This document shows positions 50,265 to 56,767 of a stretch of 64,000 nucleotides of DNA, one piece after another. Source of the DNA: Pelagibacteraceae bacterium AG-390-C22 (GTDB taxonomy: Bacteria; Pseudomonadota; Alphaproteobacteria; Pelagibacterales; Pelagibacteraceae); assembly GCA_003278125.1 (NCBI GenBank), contig QCGX01000002.1, positions 62,001-126,000 on the forward strand, written 5' to 3'. The notes below the pieces were generated by a model, which searched no databases, was not told the origin of the DNA, and worked only from the letters and a program-made list of their open reading frames with translations. The position numbers and the translations under genes were made by a program. Numbering within the stretch: position 1 is the stretch's first letter; the number at the start of each line of letters is the position of its first letter.

Positions 50265-51566
50265 TTATTTAATTAGGTTAATTACCTCTTTTACAGAGCT
50301 GATTTTTTTTTCTAACTCAAAAGATCTTTGATTTTTTAAGATTGTAAGTCCAACATTTTGCATAGCTGGATATGCTGCTCTCAACATATGGTTTGCATAA
50401 ATGACTATCTTAAATCCATTTTTTATTAATTCAGACTCTTTTGTTTTTGAATAAGTCGATGGAACAGAAACTAATGGTTTATACCATTTTGTTTTTTTGA
50501 AAATTTTGGAAAATGAAAAAATTTCCTTTGGCGTTTTTTCTTTACTATGAATTAAAATTAAATCAGCCCCAGCCTCAGAGTATGCTTTTGCTCTTTTTAA
50601 ACCGTCTTGTAAGCCTTTTCCAAGTATAAAACTTTCAATTCTTGCTCCTATTAAAAAATCTTTTGAACTTCTTGTTTTTTTAATTAAATCAATTTTTTTA
50701 CAAAAATCTTTAATAGTGTCCTGCTTTGCGTCCGATTGATCTTTAAAAAGTGAATTTTTTTTTAAACCAACTTTATCTTCGATCATTACTGCTGAAACTC
50801 CCAAACGCTCTAATGTTCTAATGGTAAATGGAAGATGTTCTAACCTGCCTCCATTATCTGCATCGAAAATTAAAGGTTTTGTTGTAACATCTAGTAAATC
50901 TCCTAATCCATTGAATCTTGAAGAAAAATCTAAAGCTTGATTATCAGGTTTTCCTTTAATGCTCGAGTCAGTTAGACTTGAGGACCACATCGCATCAAAT
51001 TGTTCTATGTTTTTGTTTTTTTTTATTTTCATATTTTCAACGATTAAGCCAGACAATGGACTATGAGACTCAAGAACCCTTATAATTTTTTTATTTTCTA
51101 AAATTCTTTTTAAAAATGATACTCTTGAAGTTGGGGTAAACTTATTTATTAACTCAGATTTTATTGAAGAAGATGAAATATTTTTTGTATATTTAGGTTC
51201 AATTAATTTGCCTTTCCACAATCTAAGAGTTTTAATTACTTGGGTTCTTGTTTTTTTTTGAACTCCAGTTTTCCAATCATCTCCGTGAACTACAAAATTT
51301 GGTTTGATAATTTTGAGATTAGGTCTGTAATCTAGGGTATGCTGAGGAATTACTTTTTTTACTAGCTTAATATTTTTTAAAACCACTTCTCTTTGTTTAT
51401 ATGTTAATGTGGGTATATTTTTATAAGAGGCAATTGCTTTATCAGTTAATAAACCAACTACCACTTTGCCATATTTATTAGCAGTTTTTAATATATTTAT
51501 ATGGCCTTCATGAAGTATGTCTGCTGACAATCCAACATAAACAATTTTTTTTTTATTTTTTTTCAT
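50265..51566 (-). CDS. pepM: Bifunctional cytidylyltransferase-phosphoenolpyruvate mutase
   Basis: A 433-residue fusion. Residues 1-135 form a nucleotidyltransferase domain with GLSADILHEGHINILK (HxGH), then VVHGDDW and NISSSSIKSEL. Residues 155-433 form a PEP mutase domain with EQFDAMWSSSLTDSSIKGKPD, then DADNGG and the diagnostic VMIEDKVGLKKNSLF. The mutase makes phosphonopyruvate by forming a C-P bond. A similar fusion in the fosfomycin pathway (Fom1) makes CMP-hydroxyethylphosphonate, which suggests an activated phosphonate here. Confidence 0.9.
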   Translation of the reverse strand: MKKNKKKIVYVGLSADILHEGHINILKTANKYGKVVVGLLTDKAIASYKNIPTLTYKQREVVLKNIKLVKKVIPQHTLDYRPNLKIIKPNFVVHGDDWKTGVQKKTRTQVIKTLRLWKGKLIEPKYTKNISSSSIKSELINKFTPTSRVSFLKRILENKKIIRVLESHSPLSGLIVENMKIKKNKNIEQFDAMWSSSLTDSSIKGKPDNQALDFSSRFNGLGDLLDVTTKPLIFDADNGGRLEHLPFTIRTLERLGVSAVMIEDKVGLKKNSLFKDQSDAKQDTIKDFCKKIDLIKKTRSSKDFLIGARIESFILGKGLQDGLKRAKAYSEAGADLILIHSKEKTPKEIFSFSKIFKKTKWYKPLVSVPSTYSKTKESELIKNGFKIVIYANHMLRAAYPAMQNVGLTILKNQRSFELEKKISSVKEVINLIK

Positions 51567-51603
51567 ATATTAAGGCCACTAAATACTTGCCATGTGAAAT
51601 AAA

Positions 51604-52551
51604 CTATACGATTTTATCTTTAAAACTGAAAGAGTTCATTAGCTCATTCCACTCTCTTTTAGATAGATCGGAGTTTTCAAATTCACATTTTTCGCCTTTA
51701 ATCATCTTTTGAATTACTTTTTTTCCTTTAGAAGAAACATGAACCGCTCCTACTCTATAGTCTAAAAAAGCAGCATGTGTAATTGGCACCCATTTCTTAA
51801 CAGTGTCTAACATTGTTTCTGCGTAAACTCTTATTTCATATTGAGCATGCTTATCCGCTCTTAAAAATAAAAAATTTAATAAGTTTAATAAATCTGTTTT
51901 CCAGTACCACTGTGTGTAAGAATTTAAAGTTAAATTCATTCTTGCCAATTCTCTTGCGAGACCAGATTTATTTTCATCTATTGTCGTTCCATCAAATTTT
52001 TCATTAAGCATTTTTTCATAGTTATCGTAAGTTCTAGTAGCATCATCTTTTAAAATTCTAAGAACTTCATCTGCTTGTTCACCAGTTATTAGGTCTCCTC
52101 TTCCTTGTCTGTTTATTGTTGATTGTGCTGATAACTGTTCTTTTGATGGAATATAAAATTCTTTATCTAAAATAGAATATCTTGCTGAATATTCATTAAC
52201 ATTCGCTGTTCTATGTCTTATCCATTGACGAGCAATAAATATTGGAAGCTTAACATGATATTTAATTTCACACATTTCAAAGGGAGTGGAATGCCAATGT
52301 CTCATTAAGTATTTAATTAGTCCTTCATCTGTTGAAACTTTTTTAGTTCCTTTTCCATAAGAAACTCTAGCCGATTGAACTATAGAAGTATCATCACCCA
52401 TATAGTCAACTACTCTAACGAATCCATGATCTAAAACAGGTAGGGCCTCGTAGAGGATTTTTTCTAGCTCAGGTGAAGTTACCCTTTTTGTTTGGTTTTT
52501 CTGGGACCGTTGATCTGCAATTTCTTGCTTCTGTTCATTTGTTAGTTTCAT
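51604..52551 (-). CDS. thyX: Flavin-dependent thymidylate synthase
   Basis: A 315-residue FDTS that makes dTMP from dUMP with methylene-THF and FAD. The signature [15 protein letters not shown] fits RHRx7S, near residue 113. Other landmarks are [23 protein letters not shown] and the DARN-like [19 protein letters not shown] near 225. It uses one-carbon units of the kind the sarcosine genes produce. The start is about 50 bp from the ssrA start. Confidence 0.95.
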   Translation of the reverse strand: MKLTNEQKQEIADQRSQKNQTKRVTSPELEKILYEALPVLDHGFVRVVDYMGDDTSIVQSARVSYGKGTKKVSTDEGLIKYLMRHWHSTPFEMCEIKYHVKLPIFIARQWIRHRTANVNEYSARYSILDKEFYIPSKEQLSAQSTINRQGRGDLITGEQADEVLRILKDDATRTYDNYEKMLNEKFDGTTIDENKSGLARELARMNLTLNSYTQWYWKTDLLNLLNFLFLRADKHAQYEIRVYAETMLDTVKKWVPITHAAFLDYRVGAVHVSSKGKKVIQKMIKGEKCEFENSDLSKREWNELMNSFSFKDKIV

Positions 52552-52565
52552 TTTGAATAAACTTA

Positions 52566-52593
52566 TTGAATCTCTTTATAAGAGTTTTATATT
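52566..52593 (+). promoter_or_regulatory. Candidate ssrA promoter
   Basis: TTGAAT at 52566-52571 and TATATT at 52588-52593 are separated by 16 bp, giving a start near 52600, just before the first hairpin of the acceptor piece. Confidence 0.5.
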
Positions 52594-52773
52594 AATAGTG
52601 TTGGTTTTCCAACTATGACGATAAACGAATTTCGTAATAAACATTACGGACGTGGGGGCAGTACCCACCACCTCCACCAATTACAACTTACGGGGGTGAA
52701 TTAGGATCGACGGATGTCTAAAGGCTATTCTTTCGTACGAGATGGTTCCGACGTAACGGGCCAAATTACAAAT

Positions 52774-52803
52774 GCTAACGAAAGTTACGCACTTGCAGCT
52801 TAA
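52774..52803 (+). other. tmRNA tag reading frame (ANESYALAA)
   Basis: The codons GCT AAC GAA AGT TAC GCA CTT GCA GCT TAA follow the short unstructured region ACAAAT. The ALAA ending is the usual protease tag recognised by ClpXP. The resume codon is presumably GCT. Confidence 0.88.
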
Positions 52804-52832
52804 TTAACTTTGTTAATTAAGTAACGGGGTTT

Positions 52833-52860
52833 GGGGCACCTGGCAACAGAACGCCCCTTT
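52833..52860 (+). repeat. Repeat R1: 3' hairpin of ssrA coding piece
   Basis: GGGG and GCACCTGGCAAC followed by AGAACGCCCCTTT form a hairpin (GGGGC pairing with GCCCC) at the end of ssrA. This is the parent copy of three further copies at 53186, 54255 and 54748, all in the same orientation. It may also terminate ssrA transcription. Confidence 0.9.
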
Positions 52861-52873
52861 ATAAATAAAATAT

Positions 52874-53179
52874 ATGAGTGATAGGAGTGTTATAATAAGA
52901 GAATTTGAAAATGAAATTGCTTCATATTCAGATTATCTGAGTGAGACTTCAGATAAAATTATGTATCGGGAGTATATCACTCCAAAAAAAGGTAAAGAAA
53001 TTATACCTGGAATGGAATATGAAGAGTACGTTGATATTGATAAGAAAAATTTAAACGGTATAACTTTTGATCAAATTCATAATTTTCTCAAAGATACAAA
53101 ACCAGAGAACCGAATTGATAATCTAAAAAAATTCTTAAAATTTAATAATATTTCTTATGAAACAGGTCTATGGAATTAA
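52874..53179 (+). CDS. Orphan protein in segment 1 downstream of ssrA
   Basis: A 101-residue acidic protein (MSDRSVIIREFENEIASYSD...) with no motif or family I recognise. It starts 14 bp after R1 and ends 6 bp before R2, so it fills almost the entire 350-bp unit. There is no clear ribosome binding site before the ATG. The tight fit to the repeat borders is the main evidence that it is a carried gene. Confidence 0.55.
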   Translation: MSDRSVIIREFENEIASYSDYLSETSDKIMYREYITPKKGKEIIPGMEYEEYVDIDKKNLNGITFDQIHNFLKDTKPENRIDNLKKFLKFNNISYETGLWN

Positions 53180-53185
53180 TATATT

Positions 53186-53209
53186 GCACCTGGCAACAGA
53201 ACGCCCCTT
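53186..53209 (+). repeat. Repeat R2: copy of the ssrA 3' end
   Basis: Twenty-four bases identical to 52836-52859: GCACCTGGCAAC followed by AGAACGCCCCTT. The flank to the left is TATT rather than the GGG of R1, so the copied segment starts at GCACC. Segment 1 lies between R1 and R2. Confidence 0.93.
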
Positions 53210-53254
53210 CCAAAGACTCAAAACTCACGTTAAATAATAGTTTTTAAAAAAGTG

Positions 53255-53274
53255 GTCACACTGGTGTCACAGTG
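53255..53274. repeat. Short direct repeat GTCACACTG/GTCACAGTG, 11-bp period
   Basis: Two nine-base copies with one mismatch lie at 53255-53263 and 53266-53274, one helical turn apart. They sit 46 bp inside segment 2, in the 93-bp gap after R2, where I see no gene. A protein binding site is possible but unproven. Confidence 0.4.
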
Positions 53275-53302
53275 AGAAAAGAAATTTTAATGTGGGGAGT
53301 AT

Positions 53303-53815
53303 TCAGTATCCAAATATAGTTAGACTATCTAAATTAATATAGTTTTCTTTTAAAAAAAATAGTCCTAGTCTTTTTGAGCTATAATTAAAACAATTTGGGG
53401 TATGACTCACATCTTTTGGTATAACTAAAAATAAATGGTTCGCTTCTTTGCATATATGACACTTCCAAACATCTAATAAATCCATATTATTTTTTAAAGT
53501 TTTGCCTCTTTCAACTTCAAGTATGATGCCACTTTTTTTTAATTTTTTATAATAATCAGGTCTTAATTGAGAATTATAATTTTTGAACAAACCTTTTTTC
53601 TCACTTTCAAACCCTGCTTCTTTTAAATGACTTATAAATACATCTTGAATTTTCTGACTACTGTTGCCCATAGTGTGAATAGACTTCAATTTTTTAACTA
53701 TGTCTTTATTATTTAAATAAATAAAAAATTTTTTAGATATTAATTTAACAATTTTAAGTTCCTCTGGGTCTGCTTTTTTGTTAACAAATCTTTTAAATTC
53801 AATTTCTTTTGACAT
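53303..53815 (-). CDS. PD-(D/E)XK-nuclease-like orphan protein in segment 2
   Basis: A 170-residue protein. Residues near 85-107 read LRPDYYKKLKKSGIILEVER followed by GK, giving a PD then E-x-E-x-GK pattern like the core of PD-(D/E)XK nucleases, though the usual lysine follows an arginine-glycine. No full family match was recognised, so a nuclease role is a hypothesis. It overlaps the gene at 53799-54146 by 17 bp and the two read as a unit. The gene lies between R2 and R3. Confidence 0.6.
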   Translation of the reverse strand: MSKEIEFKRFVNKKADPEELKIVKLISKKFFIYLNNKDIVKKLKSIHTMGNSSQKIQDVFISHLKEAGFESEKKGLFKNYNSQLRPDYYKKLKKSGIILEVERGKTLKNNMDLLDVWKCHICKEANHLFLVIPKDVSHTPNCFNYSSKRLGLFFLKENYINLDSLTIFGY

Positions 53816-54146
53816 CTTGTGATACTTTAAAATTTAATTCAGCGCTTTCAAGATAATAGCATCTCCACCCAAAGTTCAATACTTTTATACCGTCATTTTT
53901 TGATAGGTGTATTTGAGGATATTCACCTTTATAAAAATGTTTTTGTCCTGAATCCGTATAAGTGATATCTCCGTTTTTTAAAACTTTATCTACTTTCCAT
54001 CCATCATAAACGTATCGATATAAATCTTTTTCATCTGAACATTTAACCCATTCACGGTCATGAGGTACAAAAATTAAAGCTAAAACAATTGCAATAAAAA
54101 ATGAAAGAAAAATTGAGAAGAAAAAGTACTTAAGTATTTTTATCAC
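53799..54146 (-). CDS. Membrane-anchored orphan protein in segment 2
   Basis: A 115-residue protein with one N-terminal hydrophobic anchor (residues 5-26) and a soluble, probably external part with conserved-looking aromatic positions (YVYDGWKVDKVLKNGDITYTD). I recognise no family. It precedes the nuclease-like gene, overlapping it by 17 bp, so the pair may be translated together. Confidence 0.55.
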   Translation of the reverse strand: MIKILKYFFFSIFLSFFIAIVLALIFVPHDREWVKCSDEKDLYRYVYDGWKVDKVLKNGDITYTDSGQKHFYKGEYPQIHLSKNDGIKVLNFGWRCYYLESAELNFKVSQDVKRN

Positions 54147-54182
54147 TAATTATTTTTAATTTTTAAGTTGGGCACAATTAGG

Positions 54183-54195
54183 GTCCAATTTGGAC
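54183..54195. repeat. Perfect 13-bp palindrome in segment 2
   Basis: GTCCAATTTGGAC is a perfect inverted repeat around one central T. It lies in the 108-bp gap between the anchored orphan and R3, where I see no gene. It could be an operator for the minus-strand pair. Confidence 0.4.
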
Positions 54196-54254
54196 ACAGC
54201 CGCCAAAGAAATTTGAGTATTTTAAACTCTAAAATTGTTGTATAACGTTAAAAG

Positions 54255-54286
54255 GTTAAGGGCACCTAGCAACAGAACGCCCCTTT
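54255..54286 (+). repeat. Repeat R3: copy of the ssrA 3' end
   Basis: GTTAAGGGCACCTAGCAAC and AGAACGCCCCTTT. It differs from R1 and R2 by one base (A for G in CACCTAGC) and shares the GTTAAGG left flank with R4 but not R1 or R2. Confidence 0.9.
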
Positions 54287-54317
54287 AAAAGTTGTTATTT
54301 ATATATTATAAGAAATT

Positions 54318-54752
54318 ATGAATTTTCAAACTTCAGTTAAAACATGTTTTAAAAAGTACGCTAAATTTGATGGGCGTGCATCGAGATCAGAATTTTGGTA
54401 TTTTTACTTATTTACTTATGGTTTATACGCAATATTAATAATCAGCGCTATAAACATTGCGTCTATATTTGGCTGGTTATTAGTTGGATTTTTTTTAGCT
54501 ACCTTTATTCCATTCTTAGCGGCAACTGCCAGAAGATTACATGACATTAATAAAAGTGGTTGGTTTCAAATACTTCCACTTCCATTTAGTTTTGTTGATA
54601 GATTATTAGAAAGATCACAACAAGATGTAGGTTTATCAATACTTTTTGGATTAATCACGATAGGATTGTATATATATTTGATTGTTCTGTATTGCACAGA
54701 AGGCGAAAAAAAGAAAAATAAATACGGTCAGCCAATAAAATTCAAGCGTTAA
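54318..54752 (+). CDS. DUF805 family membrane protein in segment 3
   Basis: A 144-residue protein with the DUF805 start FKKYAKFDGRASRSEFWYFYLF and the later ARRLHDINKSGWFQIL motif, with four hydrophobic segments. The family is common in bacteria and often horizontally moved; its function is not settled. It is about 30 bp after R3, preceded by a TATATATTATAAG promoter-like stretch, and it ends inside the left flank of R4. Confidence 0.88.
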   Translation: MNFQTSVKTCFKKYAKFDGRASRSEFWYFYLFTYGLYAILIISAINIASIFGWLLVGFFLATFIPFLAATARRLHDINKSGWFQILPLPFSFVDRLLERSQQDVGLSILFGLITIGLYIYLIVLYCTEGEKKKNKYGQPIKFKR

Positions 54753-54780
54753 GGGCACCTGGCAACAGAACGCCCCTTTT
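54748..54780 (+). repeat. Repeat R4: copy of the ssrA 3' end, 4 bp before selO
   Basis: GTTAAGGGCACCTGGCAAC and AGAACGCCCCTTTT. It marks the far end of the three-segment region. The stop codon of the DUF805 gene lies within its left flank (54750-54752), and the selO start codon follows at 54785. Confidence 0.92.
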
Positions 54781-54784
54781 AAAT

Positions 54785-56245
54785 ATGTTAAGAAATAAAA
54801 TTGGTTGGAAATTTGATAATACATACTCAAGCTTGTCAGAAAGTATGTTATCAAAATTAAATCCAACGCCTGTTAAAACTCCAGAATTAGTTCTTTTTAA
54901 TGAAAAATTATCAAAAGAAATTGATTTAGACTTTTCTCAGATAGATAACAAAGAATTAGCTTTAATTTTTTCAGGCAATCAATTGCCTAACGGATCAGAG
55001 TCAATAGCCCAAGCTTATGCAGGTCATCAGTTTGGACACTTTACAATTTTAGGAGATGGACGAGCTCTCATAATTGGAGAGCATTTAGATAGAAATAAAA
55101 ATCGTTATGATATTCAATTTAAAGGTTCAGGAAAAACTCCTTACTCTAGAAATGCTGATGGAAGAGCTGCTTTAGGTCCAATGCTTAGGGAGTATTTAAT
55201 TAGTGAAGCGATGCATAGTTTAAAAGTTCCAACTACAAGAAGTTTAGCGGTTATTAAAACTGGAGAGGATGTAATTCGTGAGTCAATTTTGGAAGGAGCA
55301 ATTTTGACTCGTGTCGCCTCTAGCCATATTAGAGTTGGTACTTTTCAGTATGCATTAATTTCTAAAAACAAAGATGACTTAAAAACTTTATTTGATTATA
55401 CTCTTAATCGTCATTACTCTGATTTAAAAAAATCAAAATTTCCCGCTACAGATCTTCTTAAAGTAGTTTTAGAAAAACAAATTGATTTAATTTGTAATTG
55501 GATGAGAATTGGATTTGTTCACGGAGTAATGAACACAGATAATATGACGATTTCAGGAGAAACTATTGACTATGGTCCTTGTGCGTTCATGGACAAATAT
55601 GATCCTGAGACTGTGTTTAGTTCAATAGATCATCAAAGAAGATATTCATATTTTAACCAACCTAGAATCGCTAAATGGAACTTAGAAAGATTTGCGGAGT
55701 CCTTGCTACCTTTAATAAATGATAATAGCAAAGTAGCAATAGAAGTTGCTACTGAAGTGTTAAAAGAATTTCCAAAAAAATATAAAAGCAAGTGGTTAGA
55801 AATGATGAAAAAAAAATTAGGTCTAGTTGGTGACGATCGCAATGATGAGCAATTAATAATTGAATTATTGTCGTGGATGCATAAAAACAAAGCTGATTAC
55901 ACAAATACTTTTTGTTTTTTAATGAACGAATATAAATGCAAAAAAGAAGTTTATAGTGAAAAACAGTTTATTTTATGGAAAAAAAAATGGGTAGATCGAA
56001 TTAAGTTAAACAATAACTCTCAAGAAAAATCATTTAAAATCATGCGTGAAGTAAATCCTCTAATTATTCCAAGGAATCATTTAGTAGAAGAGGCATTAAA
56101 GTATGCAACAGAAATGAATGATTTAAGTAAAGTTCAAAAATTAATAAAAGTTTTGCAAAATCCTTATGATGAAATTTCTACAACTTCTGCTTACCAATCA
56201 GTACCATTTTCCCATGAAAATTATATCACTTACTGTGGTACTTAA
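54785..56245 (+). CDS. selO: Protein adenylyltransferase SelO (YdiU)
   Basis: A 486-residue pseudokinase-fold protein that transfers AMP to proteins in the known family. Landmarks are GWKFDNTYSSLSESMLSKL at the start, YAGHQFGHFTILGDGRA near 76, GKTPYSRNADGRAALGPMLR near 115 and GVMNTDNMTISGETIDYGP near 240. The start is 4 bp from R4 with no obvious ribosome binding site. A promoter therefore must lie in the DUF805 gene or R4, or the RNA is nearly leaderless. E. coli SelO ends in a selenocysteine motif; here the C-terminus reads YITYCGT. Confidence 0.93.
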   Translation: MLRNKIGWKFDNTYSSLSESMLSKLNPTPVKTPELVLFNEKLSKEIDLDFSQIDNKELALIFSGNQLPNGSESIAQAYAGHQFGHFTILGDGRALIIGEHLDRNKNRYDIQFKGSGKTPYSRNADGRAALGPMLREYLISEAMHSLKVPTTRSLAVIKTGEDVIRESILEGAILTRVASSHIRVGTFQYALISKNKDDLKTLFDYTLNRHYSDLKKSKFPATDLLKVVLEKQIDLICNWMRIGFVHGVMNTDNMTISGETIDYGPCAFMDKYDPETVFSSIDHQRRYSYFNQPRIAKWNLERFAESLLPLINDNSKVAIEVATEVLKEFPKKYKSKWLEMMKKKLGLVGDDRNDEQLIIELLSWMHKNKADYTNTFCFLMNEYKCKKEVYSEKQFILWKKKWVDRIKLNNNSQEKSFKIMREVNPLIIPRNHLVEEALKYATEMNDLSKVQKLIKVLQNPYDEISTTSAYQSVPFSHENYITYCGT

Positions 56246-56262
56246 TAAAAAAATTATTAATT

Positions 56263-56343
56263 CTAAAATATATACTTGTCAGCTAAATAAAGAATAAGCC
56301 CAATACTAATTCCGGTTAATACCCAAAAATAATTTTCTTTCAT
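56263..56343 (-). CDS. Possible 26-residue single-helix membrane peptide
   Basis: The frame MKENYFWVLTGISIGLILYL-ADKYIF starts in a TAATG that overlaps the mazG stop codon and ends 17 bp before the selO stop in convergent orientation. It is hydrophobic with charged ends, like known small membrane proteins. The stop-start overlap suggests translational coupling with MazG. It is too short to prove without expression or conservation data. Confidence 0.5.
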   Translation of the reverse strand: MKENYFWVLTGISIGLILYLADKYIF

Positions 56344-56714
56344 TATGCAACAAATTTATTCAGATTTGGTTTAAAATAATCTGGTCCTTTCATAACTTTT
56401 CCTTGCTCATTATAAATTGGTTTTCCATCTGATCCTAACTTACTCATATTAGAATTTTGTACTTCCTCAAAACATTTATCCAAATTGATACCAAATGCGT
56501 GCCCTGCTCCATAAGTCACATAAAGTATATCCGTTAAAGCATCGGCAACTTCTTTTATGTCTTTTTTTTCTACTGCTTCTTTTAATTCTGATAATTCTTC
56601 TCTTATAAGATCAAATCTTAAGCCAATTATTTTATCATTTGGGAATCCAGCTTTGGTCCTTACTTCTTGACCGAAAGTATGCATGAATTTTTTTACACTT
56701 TCAAAGTTTGTCAT
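56343..56714 (-). CDS. mazG: MazG-like nucleotide pyrophosphohydrolase
   Basis: A 123-residue all-alpha protein with the EExxE...ExxD metal site in LIREELSELKEAVEKKDIKE and VADALTDILYVTYGAG near 35-70. The size and the C-terminal KPIYNEQGKVMKGPDYFKP resemble the phage-like MazG group that hydrolyses dNTPs or ppGpp-like nucleotides. It is divergent from fumC. Its exact nucleotide is unknown. Confidence 0.85.
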   Translation of the reverse strand: MTNFESVKKFMHTFGQEVRTKAGFPNDKIIGLRFDLIREELSELKEAVEKKDIKEVADALTDILYVTYGAGHAFGINLDKCFEEVQNSNMSKLGSDGKPIYNEQGKVMKGPDYFKPNLNKFVA

Positions 56715-56767
56715 ATTTTCTCCATATAAATTTTATAATATAGGTGTATTATATCAAAGAATCACAA

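Larger units (their letters stand above)
52600..52860 (+). ncRNA. ssrA: Permuted two-piece tmRNA (alphaproteobacterial type)
   Basis: The upstream part to 52679 is the acceptor piece. It ends in an encoded CCA after a T-arm-like GTGGG...CCCAC and CACCTCC. The coding piece starts at 52692 with GGGGGTG, which pairs with CACCTCC (one G-U), then AATTAGGATCGACGG. The tag frame at 52774-52803 reads ANESYALAA then stop. A 10-bp hairpin (52799-52821) and a final GGGGC/GCCCC hairpin follow. An intervening segment of 12 bp is removed from the precursor. The tmRNA with SmpB rescues stalled ribosomes. Confidence 0.93.
52836..54780 (+). mobile_element. Candidate integrated segment array at the 3' end of ssrA
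   Basis: Four same-orientation copies of the 24-32 bp ssrA 3' end divide the region into units of 350, 1,076 and 493 bp, each with one or two orphan genes. Serial integration into a tmRNA 3' end leaves this pattern, because each event rebuilds the gene end and displaces the old one. There is no integrase or transposase in the region, so the elements would be remnants or moved in trans. Terminator duplication is an alternative. Confidence 0.5.

Noticed and set aside
52836-54780. Integron attC-like cassette sites
   Set aside because: The repeats are near-identical 24-32 bp copies of ssrA and lack the paired inverted core sites of attC. No integron integrase is seen. A tmRNA end duplication explains them better.
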